Positions 34,344 to 42,386 of a stretch of 64,000 bases of DNA are shown here, piece after piece. The DNA lies in the NCBI GenBank assembly GCA_965243385.1, contig CBDEUV010000002.1:806001-870000 (forward strand), given 5' to 3'. The notes under the pieces are model-generated. The model was not told the origin of the DNA. It ran no database searches and was given only the letters and a program-made list of their open reading frames with translations. Each line of letters opens with the position of its first letter. Positions within the stretch are counted from its first letter, which is position 1. The translations under genes and the position numbers were made by a program. Source of the stretch: JANSYA01 sp965243385. Its GTDB lineage: Bacteria; Spirochaetota; Leptospiria; Leptospirales; Leptonemataceae.

Positions 34344-35381
34344 ATGAGTGTACGTTACGCGGCGGTCGGCTGGAACCGGCAGAAAAAAATTTACGACCGA
34401 ACGGCGGCCCTGGGTGTGGTTCTGTATATCGTCGCCTTCGTTTTAGTCTCGGCGTTGCTCTTTCCCACAGCCACGGCCGAAACCCTTTTGATTCGCGCGA
34501 CCGGCACCGCCGCCGTTCTGCTCCTGCACGTCATCTTATCGATTGGACCGCTGTGCCGCATCGATGCGCGCTACCTGCCCCTGCTGTACAATCGCCGGCA
34601 CCTGGGCGTCATCATGTTCTTGCTGGCGCTGATTCACGGCGTCGTGTCGATGATTCAGTTTCACGCCCTGGGCGACGCCAGTCCGATCGTCAGCCTGTTC
34701 TTCGGCCATACCGACTACGACCGCTTCGTCGATTTTCCCTTTCAGACTCTGGGCTTCTTCGCTCTGATTATATTCTTTTTTATGGCCGCAACCAGCCACG
34801 ATTTCTGGCTGGCGGCGCTGGGACCGCGCGCCTGGAAAGCTCTGCATATGCTGGTATATTTCGCGTACGCGCTGGTCGTGATGCACGTCGCGCTGGGCAT
34901 TCTGCAGGACACCCGCAATCCCGCCTTCGCGATCATCATCGGCGCCGGCATGCTCTGGCTGCTGGGCCTGCACCTGTACGCCGCGACCCGGGCAAACCAT
35001 CGCCCGCTGCCGGAAGCCGCGAGCGATTCCGGCCAGGCGAATATACCGGCGGGTTTTCGCCGGGTCGCGCACGTGGACGATATCGAAGTCGATCGCGCGA
35101 TCACCGTCAGGCTGGGGGAGCAGCGCATCGCCGTCTTTCGGGTGGCCGGCGAAAGCGCTCCCGATACAATCTACGCAATCTCGGCGGTGTGCCGCCATCA
35201 AAACGGCCCGCTGGGCGAAGGGCGCATCGTCGACGGCTGCGTGACCTGCCCCTGGCACGGCTTTCAGTACGATCCCGCCACGGGCAAATCGCCGCCGCCC
35301 TTCACCGAAGAAGTGGCGCGGTTTCCGGTCCATCTCACAGCCGACCGTGAAATCTATGTTTCCGAAGAGGCCATCGCATGA
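34344..35381 (+). CDS. Ferric-reductase-like haem membrane domain fused to Rieske [2Fe-2S] domain
   Basis: 345 aa. Residues 20-215 hold six transmembrane helices of the ferric reductase-like family. Histidines in or beside helices (62, 98, 152, 168, 181) are candidate haem ligands. In place of the usual FAD/NADPH domain there is a C-terminal Rieske domain (about 240-340) with Cys283-x-His285 and Cys302-x2-His305, enough for a [2Fe-2S] cluster. It would pass electrons between a soluble donor and membrane haem; the substrate is unknown. A GGAG precedes the ATG. The stop overlaps the start of the next gene by 4 bp, so the two products are probably partners. Confidence 0.88.
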   Translation: MSVRYAAVGWNRQKKIYDRTAALGVVLYIVAFVLVSALLFPTATAETLLIRATGTAAVLLLHVILSIGPLCRIDARYLPLLYNRRHLGVIMFLLALIHGVVSMIQFHALGDASPIVSLFFGHTDYDRFVDFPFQTLGFFALIIFFFMAATSHDFWLAALGPRAWKALHMLVYFAYALVVMHVALGILQDTRNPAFAIIIGAGMLWLLGLHLYAATRANHRPLPEAASDSGQANIPAGFRRVAHVDDIEVDRAITVRLGEQRIAVFRVAGESAPDTIYAISAVCRHQNGPLGEGRIVDGCVTCPWHGFQYDPATGKSPPPFTEEVARFPVHLTADREIYVSEEAIA

Positions 35382-36196
35382 AGCAGAACAGCGACAAACA
35401 TGAATTTTATGTCGGTTACCAGCATCATGCGCCGCCCGGGCTCGCGGCCTTCATGACGCGGCGGGTGCTGATCATCGCCGTCCTGGTCCTGGTAAGCGGC
35501 GTAGCCATCGCCGCGACTCAGAACCGCTTCGCGCCGGCTGTATTCGAATTCGGCGAAGTGCGCGAATTCGAAGGCGTGATCCAGGAGCGCCCCTATCCGC
35601 AGCTCAAAGTCCGGCGACCCGGTCGCAATCCGGATCTGCGTTTTCTTTCGAGTTATTATCTCGTCGATCCATTGAAGTTCGGGGCGGAGCCGTACGTGCG
35701 CGGCCTGGACGGCAAACGTGTCCGGCTGAGCGGCGAATTGCTCTATCGGGAAAACCAGACGATGCTGGTACTCCAGCCCGAATCGATTCGCGAAATCGAT
35801 TCGGGCGAAGGCGAAGCGGCTACCGCGGACGCGTCCGTTCAGGATACAGCGATTGAAGCGCGGGCCCCGGCGGGCGCGGCGATCCCGCACGGGCGGGCGA
35901 CCTTAACCGGTGAAATCATCGACAGCAAATGCTACCTCGGCGCGATGAATCCCGGCGAACGCAAAGTCCATCGCGGCTGCGCGATTCGCTGCATCAGCGG
36001 CGGCATTCCTCCGCTCTTCGTCGTGCGCACTCCGCAGGGACCGCAGCATCTGCTGCTCGTTTCGCCGGAAGGCAAGGCCGTCAATCAGGCGGTGCTCAAG
36101 TACGTGGCTCTGCCTCTGCGCATCACCGGCGAAGTGCGATACGAACACGGTGTGTACACGTTCTTCGCGGACCCGCAACGCTTCGAACGGCTCTAA
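35378..36196 (+). CDS. Membrane-anchored protein with conserved Cys/His motif, partner of the Rieske protein
   Basis: 272 aa. One N-terminal anchor (about 28-46) leads to a beta-rich exported domain (about 55-140), an Ala/Glu linker, and a second domain (about 172-270). That domain starts with DSKCYLGAMNPG (Cys185) and HRGCAIRCISGGIPP (His198, Cys201, Cys205). I have a memory of this motif in uncharacterised proteins beside redox genes but know no named family. The Cys/His set could bind a metal or haem or form a redox disulphide. Coupling (ATGA overlap) to the haem/Rieske gene suggests it is the partner or electron acceptor. Convergent MFS gene 19 bp downstream. Confidence 0.78.
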   Translation: MKQNSDKHEFYVGYQHHAPPGLAAFMTRRVLIIAVLVLVSGVAIAATQNRFAPAVFEFGEVREFEGVIQERPYPQLKVRRPGRNPDLRFLSSYYLVDPLKFGAEPYVRGLDGKRVRLSGELLYRENQTMLVLQPESIREIDSGEGEAATADASVQDTAIEARAPAGAAIPHGRATLTGEIIDSKCYLGAMNPGERKVHRGCAIRCISGGIPPLFVVRTPQGPQHLLLVSPEGKAVNQAVLKYVALPLRITGEVRYEHGVYTFFADPQRFERL

Positions 36197-36215
36197 TGCA
36201 AACCGGCGCCGCGTT

Positions 36216-37454
36216 TTATACGGCCGCGCTGGCCGCGCTTTCGCTTTCTCCGTTCGTATAACGACGGAGTTCCGGAGAAAATACCACGCCCAGCAGGGCC
36301 GCCGCCGCGATAAAGACTCCGGCAATGACCAGCGCGTTCTCAAGTCCCGCCCGATCGGAAACGATGCCGATCGTAAAACCGGAAACGGCCGGCGTGGCCT
36401 GGAAGACGAGAGTATAAAAACTCAGCACACGACCGCGAATGGAATCCGGCGCGACCTTCTGTAATAGCGCGGGTATCAGAGTCGAAACGATTCCCCCGAA
36501 AATTCCGGCCACGACTAACAGCGCCGCCATGGGATAGGCTTCGCGTACGCTGCCGGTTACGATCAGAATGCAGCCGATGGCGAAGCAGCTTAACATAATC
36601 CACCAGCCGTGATTGCGCGCTTTGCGGCCGAGCGCGTGAGCCAGCATACCGCCGACGAAGAGACCGATACCGAGCGTCGCGAGCAATATTCCGCGCCCGC
36701 GTTCGTCCATGCCCATCAGGTCGCGGGCGTAGCGCGGCAGCACGACGAAAATCGGGCCGACCACGAAGAGCCCCACGAAAGTAAAACCCAGCAGCTCTTG
36801 AATCAGGCGGCTCGAACGCACGAAGCGCAGACCGTCGCGAAAGCGATCGAAGGCCGACGCATCTCCGGCGAAAGCGGTCGGGTACGACGGCCGAATCGGA
36901 AAGAGGGTGATATAAGCGACGATCAAAACGGCGCCGATCGAATAAAACAGAACGTGCCAGTCGTGGTATTGTTTGATCAAACCCACGAAAACCGGCGCGA
37001 TACCGAAACCGACGATCACCAGGATATTCAGCACCATGGTCGCGCGGGGCACCGCCGACGGCGGAACGATATTCGCGACCAATGCGAAGCGGCCGGGAAC
37101 GAGAAACGCCAGCGCGGATCCGTTTACCAGCGCGATCATGGGCAGAATCCAGCGGGTGCTTTCGCGTACGACGTCGAAGAACAATAAGCTGGCCAGACAA
37201 AGCGCGGTCGCGATAAAAAAAGACTGAAATATATAAACGATGACCAGCCGCGACTTACGATCAAGCAGCGTTCCCGCGTAGAAACTCAAAAACAGAGTCG
37301 GCACGTAATTTGAAAAATTGACCAGCCCCGTGAAACCGTCTGAATTCGCCGTATCCGTCGCCAGGATAATCAGACCGTAGTTGAACATATTCCCGCCGAT
37401 CAGGGCCAGAAAGGTGTTGATGTACAAAAACAGCAGCGAGCGGACGGGCATCAC
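36216..37454 (-). CDS. MFS transporter
   Basis: 412 aa, about 12 transmembrane segments. The cytoplasmic loop YAGTLLDRKSRLVIVY fits the MFS motif A region between helices 2 and 3, and a second copy ALGRKARNHG is in the other half. The arrangement resembles the MFS_3/enterobactin-exporter-like branch. The substrate cannot be read. It lies 95 bp downstream of znuB on the same strand, so it may share regulation by the Fur/Zur protein and could export a metallophore or drug. Confidence 0.88.
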   Translation of the reverse strand: MMPVRSLLFLYINTFLALIGGNMFNYGLIILATDTANSDGFTGLVNFSNYVPTLFLSFYAGTLLDRKSRLVIVYIFQSFFIATALCLASLLFFDVVRESTRWILPMIALVNGSALAFLVPGRFALVANIVPPSAVPRATMVLNILVIVGFGIAPVFVGLIKQYHDWHVLFYSIGAVLIVAYITLFPIRPSYPTAFAGDASAFDRFRDGLRFVRSSRLIQELLGFTFVGLFVVGPIFVVLPRYARDLMGMDERGRGILLATLGIGLFVGGMLAHALGRKARNHGWWIMLSCFAIGCILIVTGSVREAYPMAALLVVAGIFGGIVSTLIPALLQKVAPDSIRGRVLSFYTLVFQATPAVSGFTIGIVSDRAGLENALVIAGVFIAAAALLGVVFSPELRRYTNGESESAASAAV

Positions 37455-37549
37455 CCAGTTTCAAATCGGGAGAGTTTCGGGGTAGCACTATTTTCGAGCA
37501 TCGATCCCGCCATTCGACGCGACGCGCTCCTGTCGCACGCTTATAACAC

Positions 37550-38371
37550 TCAGCCTTCGCGGGGCCGCGACGCGAAAAACGAACGCACGCCGAGCCCGAC
37601 CAGATAAACCACGCCGGCCAGCGCGACGATGGTCGCCCCCGAGCTGAGGTCCAGAACATACGAAAGCCACAGTCCGCCCAGATTAAAACACGCCCCGAAG
37701 AATATCGCGAGGGCCATCAATCGCTTGAGATCGAATGCGAACCAGCCCGCGATCGCGACCGGAATCGTCAGGAGCGCGATAACGAGAATCAAACCGGTCA
37801 CGCGCATCATCAAAACGATCGCCACGGCGATCAGCGCGACCAGCGCGAGATAGAGTCCGGCGACCGGCAAATTGCGTACGGTCGCGAAGGTCTCGTCGAA
37901 GCAGATCGCCACGAGTTGCCGATAGCAAAGCACGACCGCCAGGAGGATGACCAGATCGAGCGCGAACATCCACCACAGATCCGCGGCGGACACCATCAGG
38001 ATGCTGCCGAATAGATAACTCATCAGGTCGCCCTGAAAGCCCGGGCTCAGCTCCAGACTGATCACCCCCAGAGCCATCCCGACCGCCCAGAGCACGCCGA
38101 TGATTGTGTCGGCCCGTTCGCCGGCGCGACGCTGGACGACGCCCATGCCCAGCGCGGCGCAAAAGGTAAACACGAGCGACGATACCACCGGCGAAATCCC
38201 CAGGAAAACGCCCAGACCCACGCCGCCGTACGCCGCGTGGGCGATGCCGCCGCTTAAAAAAACCATGCGATTCACGACGACGAAGACGCCGATCACGCCC
38301 GTCGCCACACTGACCAGCAGCGCCGCGGCCAGCGCGTTGCGCATAAACTCGTACGATAAAAATTCAAACAT
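37550..38371 (-). CDS. znuB: Zinc/manganese ABC transporter permease (ZnuB-like)
   Basis: 273 aa with eight or nine hydrophobic segments of the ABC-3 family. Typical features are MVFLSGGIAHAAYGGVGLG near residue 31 and the loop DETFATVRNLPVAGLYLALV near 170. It forms the membrane channel for metal import with the ATPase and binding protein encoded upstream (18-bp gap). In the inner membrane. The ABC-3 family moves Zn or Mn; regulator, His-rich binding protein and C+ L31 all make zinc the better guess. Confidence 0.92.
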   Translation of the reverse strand: MFEFLSYEFMRNALAAALLVSVATGVIGVFVVVNRMVFLSGGIAHAAYGGVGLGVFLGISPVVSSLVFTFCAALGMGVVQRRAGERADTIIGVLWAVGMALGVISLELSPGFQGDLMSYLFGSILMVSAADLWWMFALDLVILLAVVLCYRQLVAICFDETFATVRNLPVAGLYLALVALIAVAIVLMMRVTGLILVIALLTIPVAIAGWFAFDLKRLMALAIFFGACFNLGGLWLSYVLDLSSGATIVALAGVVYLVGLGVRSFFASRPREG

Positions 38372-38389
38372 GAACCGGCGCCGCGCGAA

Positions 38390-39070
38390 TCAGGCGACCT
38401 CCTCCGGACGCGTGATTTCGCGCAGCCCGCCGTCGATTTCGAAGAGACGATCGCCCGGTCGTCGCACGTCGGACGCGTCGTGGGTGCTCATCAGAATCGT
38501 CAGACCGCGGCTTTGCAAATCGCGCAGCAGCTCGTAAAAATTCGCGACCGAACGCGCGTCGAGAAAACTCAGCGGTTCGTCCAAAAACAGCAGGCGCGGT
38601 TCACTCACCAGCGCCCGGGCGATAAAGACGCGCTGCAGCTGACCGCCGGAAAGCGAACGAATCGGATCATTCGCGCGCTCGCCCATGCCGACCGTTTCTA
38701 ACGCCGACTGCACCCGGGCGCGTTCCTCATCGCGTGCAAACGCGCGACTCATACCCGGCCCGAGCGCTCCCATCGCCGTCAGTTCGCGAACCCGGAGCGG
38801 AAACTGCGGATCATAATCGTTGCGCTGGGGAACGTAACCGGCGATGGCGCGGCCCTTCTCGGGCGACGCGTCGTTCAAAAGCGCGCGGCCCGTATAGATT
38901 TCGCAAATTCCGAGCAACGCGCGAAAGAGCGTCGTCTTACCGCCGCCGTTCGGTCCGACGAACAACGCGAAGTCCCCGGGCGAGAGCTCAAAGTTCACGT
39001 CGCGCAATACGACACGCTCGCCCAGTCGAACGCCCAGAGCCTCCGCCCGCACGATCGCCCGCTGGCTCAT
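38390..39070 (-). CDS. znuC: Zinc/manganese ABC transporter ATP-binding protein (ZnuC-like)
   Basis: 226-aa ABC ATPase. Walker A GPNGGGKTTLFRALLG, Q-loop YVPQRND, signature LSGGQLQRVFIARAL, Walker B LLFLDEPLSFLD, and H-loop MSTHDASD are all present. Powers metal import through the ZnuB-like permease. Its start overlaps the stop of znuA by 4 bp. Confidence 0.95.
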   Translation of the reverse strand: MSQRAIVRAEALGVRLGERVVLRDVNFELSPGDFALFVGPNGGGKTTLFRALLGICEIYTGRALLNDASPEKGRAIAGYVPQRNDYDPQFPLRVRELTAMGALGPGMSRAFARDEERARVQSALETVGMGERANDPIRSLSGGQLQRVFIARALVSEPRLLFLDEPLSFLDARSVANFYELLRDLQSRGLTILMSTHDASDVRRPGDRLFEIDGGLREITRPEEVA

Positions 39071-39963
39071 GGAGCGAGCGCCTCCGCGATGAGGTCGGCG
39101 GTATCGCAGAGGTTTTGCTCCCAGTCTTCCGCCAGCGGATCGATGGTTTCGACGCGCGCGCCGATATCCCGGGCGACGACTTCGACCGACCTGGGATCGA
39201 AACCGGGTTCGGCGAAGACCGCTTTTACGCCGGCTTCCCGCGCGGCGCGCACCAGTTGCATCAAATCCCGCGCGGAAGGCTGGTGTCCTCCGTCCTGAAT
39301 GGCCAGCATTTTCAAGCCGTATTCATGCGCGAAGTACTCCCAGGAGGGATGAAAGACAACGAGTAAGCGCCCGCGAACCGGAGCGAGTCGCCGCCGAATA
39401 TAACGATCGACCCGCGCGATGTCCGCCTGCAGTTCGCGGTGCCCGCGCTCGAATCGCGAACGCTCTTCCGGTCTTAGCTCGCCCAGCGCATTCAGGATGA
39501 GATCGCTCTGGGCCCGCACCAGTCGCGGCGAAAGCCAGGTGTGCGGATTCAAATGATCGTGATGGTCCGCGTGCGAATGCGATGACTCGCGAACGGCAGG
39601 CGGTCCGACGACGCCGGGGCCCAGGTCCACGACCTGCATCGCGGGATTCACTCCCTGCAGGCGGCGCAGGCAGGCCGTTTCGAATTCCAGGCCCTGACGA
39701 AAGTATACTCCCAGATCGCTCAGAACCCGGAGCTGATCCGGCCCCGGTTCGTACGAATGCGGATCCGCGCCGGAAGGAATCAATACCTGCACCCGGGCCC
39801 CGCCCCGGGCGATGCGCTCGACGATGAATTTCTGCGGGGCGACGCTCACGCCGACTTCGAGCAGACCGGCGGCCGGCGATCGCTCCGGCGGATCGCAGGC
39901 GATCAGCGAGCCCGTCGTCGGCGCAACCAGAAGCAGTGCGAAGGTCAGTCGAAGCGACTTCAT
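39067..39963 (-). CDS. znuA: Zinc-binding periplasmic/lipoprotein component (ZnuA-like)
   Basis: 298 aa from the ATG at 39963, which overlaps the stop of the Fur gene as ATGA; a longer frame to 40074 is a shadow inside that gene. The signal ends in LIACDPP, a lipobox-like site. It is a cluster A-I (TroA/ZnuA) binding protein: metal ligands in DPHSYEPGPDQL, the His-rich loop SSHSHADHHDHLNPHTW, VFHPSWEYFAHEYGL, and the final Asp in ETIDPL. The His-rich loop favours zinc over manganese. Confidence 0.93.
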   Translation of the reverse strand: MKSLRLTFALLLVAPTTGSLIACDPPERSPAAGLLEVGVSVAPQKFIVERIARGGARVQVLIPSGADPHSYEPGPDQLRVLSDLGVYFRQGLEFETACLRRLQGVNPAMQVVDLGPGVVGPPAVRESSHSHADHHDHLNPHTWLSPRLVRAQSDLILNALGELRPEERSRFERGHRELQADIARVDRYIRRRLAPVRGRLLVVFHPSWEYFAHEYGLKMLAIQDGGHQPSARDLMQLVRAAREAGVKAVFAEPGFDPRSVEVVARDIGARVETIDPLAEDWEQNLCDTADLIAEALAP

Positions 39964-40511
39964 TGGCAGCTCGCGCAATACCCGTAAACTTCGAAGGCGT
40001 GGTTTACGACGCGAAATTCCCGGCGCTCCAGGTCGCGAAAAAAACCTTCGGGCAGCGGACACTCGCTCAAGCACAGTGAATTGCCGCAGGTCAGACAGAC
40101 CGCGTGGTGATGATGATGACCGGCCCCCTGGAATTCATAGACCAGATCGGCGCCGTGCAGCTTGATCTGCGAAAGCACGCCCAGATTGGCCAGGGTGCTG
40201 AGCGTGCGATAGACCGTGTCCAGGCTGATCGAACGGTGCTTCTTGCGAATCTCCTGGAAGACGTCCTGCACGGAGTGACCGCCGGGACGCCGGGCGAGCA
40301 GATGTAATATATCTTCGCGCTGCGGGGTGATTCGCAGTCCCTCGGATTTCAACAGCTCCAGCGCCTTCGCAACGGCGGCTTCCGCCGCGCGTCGATCTGT
40401 CGCGGCTTTCGAGGATGCCGGGGGGGTGGCGGTCCGGGGGCGATTCGATTTCGTCGTTTTGCCTGCGGCTCGAGAACCGGCTTTCGCTGTCGTTGTTTTT
40501 CGGGTTGCCAT
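39960..40511 (-). CDS. Fur-family transcriptional regulator, probably Zur
   Basis: 183 aa. Residues 1-45 are a Lys/Arg/Thr-rich extension absent from most Fur proteins. The DNA-binding winged helix carries LRITPQREDILHLLA and SLDTVYRTLSTLANLGV. The dimer domain has GAGHHHHHAVCLTCGNSLCLSEC and the closing YGYCASCQ, giving two CxxC pairs for structural zinc. Being the first gene of fur-znuA-znuC-znuB, it most likely senses zinc and represses its own operon. Palindromes lie just upstream (40540-40564). Fur or PerR function cannot be excluded from sequence alone. Confidence 0.9.
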   Translation of the reverse strand: MATRKTTTAKAGSRAAGKTTKSNRPRTATPPASSKAATDRRAAEAAVAKALELLKSEGLRITPQREDILHLLARRPGGHSVQDVFQEIRKKHRSISLDTVYRTLSTLANLGVLSQIKLHGADLVYEFQGAGHHHHHAVCLTCGNSLCLSECPLPEGFFRDLERREFRVVNHAFEVYGYCASCQ

Positions 40512-40539
40512 ACTGAAATGAGTACCGGGCGCAGATTCC

Positions 40540-40564
40540 GGAGTACTCCTAAATAAGAATATTC
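40540..40564. promoter_or_regulatory. Candidate operator of the fur-znuACB operon
   Basis: Two perfect palindromes lie 28-53 bp upstream of the regulator's ATG: GGAGTACTCC (40540-40549) and GAATATTC (40557-40564), separated by an AT-rich TAAATAA. The site is where an autoregulatory Zur/Fur box would be expected. It does not match the E. coli Fur or Zur consensus, so it is an inference from position and symmetry. Confidence 0.4.
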
Positions 40565-40592
40565 CGATTCGGGCAGGTTACAGAAAAGCGGG

Positions 40593-40609
40593 CTCCGGTC
40601 AAGCCGGAG
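40593..40609 (-). terminator. Hairpin downstream of the DUF1554 lipoprotein gene
   Basis: On the minus strand CTCCGG-CTTGA-CCGGAG lies ten bases after the stop codon, followed by CCCGCTTTTC. The T-run is short, so it is a weak intrinsic terminator separating this gene from the Fur/Zur operon. Confidence 0.5.
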
Positions 40610-40618
40610 ATCGTGGGC

Positions 40619-42091
40619 TCATTGTTCGACGCAGATTAGATGCAGCGGAGTCGCGCAGCTCGCCGGCGGGGCGACGCGCTCAATGGCGGTGGCGGCTGTC
40701 GCCGCGGGATCACCGGTGCGACCGGTGCCCGCGGTCGCGGACCAGCCCGTGCAACTCAAGCCTGCCACGGTACGCCAGTCCGCGCGCAACGCGGTCCAGT
40801 AGTCCCCGGCCGAGGCCGCGAACGAATTCGCCATGGCGCCGAATACGAAAATGCCGGCGGCATTGGTCGTAAAGAGCGGCGTGGTGCCGTCCTGGCGATA
40901 ATAATTGGTGTTCGCAGCCAGCGCCCAATCCACCTGGCCATCCCCGGCGTTGGGGGTGGTGGATCCCTGGCGGTTCGGTGCGGGAGCGGCTTTGACCAGC
41001 AGAGCTTTGTAGGTCGAGACATTCGGACGGTTCGCGTCGGCCATACAGAAGGCGTCCGCTTCGGCGATACCGGATCCGTCGCCGTCGCCGCCGAGCGCAG
41101 CGTCGTTGTCGAAATCTCCGTTGTGGACCGCGGCCGTGCGAAAAGTGAATTTATCGTTGTCCACCACCGCCACGTTTACGTTTTCGATCGCGATACCGTT
41201 GTAATTCGCGTCCCCGCTTGCAGCCGTATGCGTAAAGACATAGCCCCGGGGCCCTTCGGCGACCGCATCGTCGACGCCGGCCACAGTAACGGTCTGAGCC
41301 GTGCACCAGGTTCCAGGCCCGGGACAGGCTCCCGCGAGAAAGGTCAGCGGCAACGGCACGACTGAGGCGTTCGCCGAAGCCTGAGCGTTCGGCGTAAGGG
41401 TCACCGTAACGTTCATCCCCGGGGCCTGAGTGAGGACGATCGTATAAGTGTCGGTCGCGCCGCCTTCGGTCACGATCGTACTGAATGCGGTTTCGGTGAC
41501 GATGATATTCGGCGATTCGTCGTCGAGCACCGTTACTGAAACATCGGAAGGATCGACTCCGTTGTAGTTCGCATCGCCGCTGACGGCCGCGCCGACGTTC
41601 GCGCTCACGGTTTGATTCATATCGACGGCGGCGTCGTCGACGCCGGTCACCGCCAGGGCCTGGGGTATATTCCAGTTCGCGGGCGTAAATGTCAGCGACG
41701 CGACGCTTACGGTCGCCTCGCCAGTGTCGCTGCTGCTGATCGGCACGGTGACGTTCGCTGTGGGCGCCTGATTCAGCACGACCGAAAACGAACGCGCCGT
41801 TCCCGTCTCCGCGACCGTAAGACTCGCAGCGGAAACGCTAAAGCTGCCGGTCGGCGTGATCGGATTCGCGGCGACTGGTCCCGATCCGATGGCGAGCAGC
41901 GTGCAGGCTTCGCCGCATTCCCCCGGCAGAGCAGGCACGCACGCTGCATTCGCCGTAACTAAGCACAGAGCAATCGCCAGACCCGAAAGAGTCCGGGCCG
42001 CCCGCAGCAGGACGACGTTTCCCTGATCGCCGCCTGAATTCTTTTTCGGATGTACCACCACTCCATCCCGTACGGGGCCGAATCTGGCCAC
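40619..42091 (-). CDS. Surface lipoprotein with Calx-beta-like repeats and C-terminal DUF1554
   Basis: 490 aa. A signal ends at the lipobox VTANAAC (about residue 50). Two related beta-sandwich repeats follow (about 78-185 and 188-310); each ends with SGDANYNG and a final VDD/VDN motif typical of Calx-beta-like modules. The C-terminal domain (about 318-490) has DFDNDAALGGDGDGSG, ADAFCMADANRP, YKALLVKAA, SAGDYWTALRADWR and the closing LICVEQ: the C-type-lectin-like DUF1554 domain of Leptospira lipoproteins. Probably on the outer surface, perhaps binding host or matrix ligands. The DGDGSG run could bind calcium. Confidence 0.85.
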   Translation of the reverse strand: MARFGPVRDGVVVHPKKNSGGDQGNVVLLRAARTLSGLAIALCLVTANAACVPALPGECGEACTLLAIGSGPVAANPITPTGSFSVSAASLTVAETGTARSFSVVLNQAPTANVTVPISSSDTGEATVSVASLTFTPANWNIPQALAVTGVDDAAVDMNQTVSANVGAAVSGDANYNGVDPSDVSVTVLDDESPNIIVTETAFSTIVTEGGATDTYTIVLTQAPGMNVTVTLTPNAQASANASVVPLPLTFLAGACPGPGTWCTAQTVTVAGVDDAVAEGPRGYVFTHTAASGDANYNGIAIENVNVAVVDNDKFTFRTAAVHNGDFDNDAALGGDGDGSGIAEADAFCMADANRPNVSTYKALLVKAAPAPNRQGSTTPNAGDGQVDWALAANTNYYRQDGTTPLFTTNAAGIFVFGAMANSFAASAGDYWTALRADWRTVAGLSCTGWSATAGTGRTGDPAATAATAIERVAPPASCATPLHLICVEQ

Positions 42092-42386
42092 GTATTGCTA
42101 CTTATTCGGATCAGACGGAAGGAGGGCGAGCAATTTTTGTCGCAGGTTGGCAGTTCCATGAAATACTTACGAATTTTTAATATGAACCGATGATACCTCG
42201 GGCCAAAACCAGGATTTGTTACCCGCCGGAGACAGGTGCGCGAAAACTCGCACCGGCTCCCGAATACGTCCGCGACCGTATCTTTCCTGTTCGACACAAA
42301 TCAAATGCTGCGGCCCCGGGCAGAACCGCGGCGGGAATATTTAATTCGCCGAGAGCGCCGGGCCATTCGCCGGCCAGAATCGTAAA

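Noticed and set aside
39964..40074. Longer N-terminus for znuA
   Set aside because: It lies within the Fur gene; the ATGA overlap and the signal peptide fix the start at 39963.
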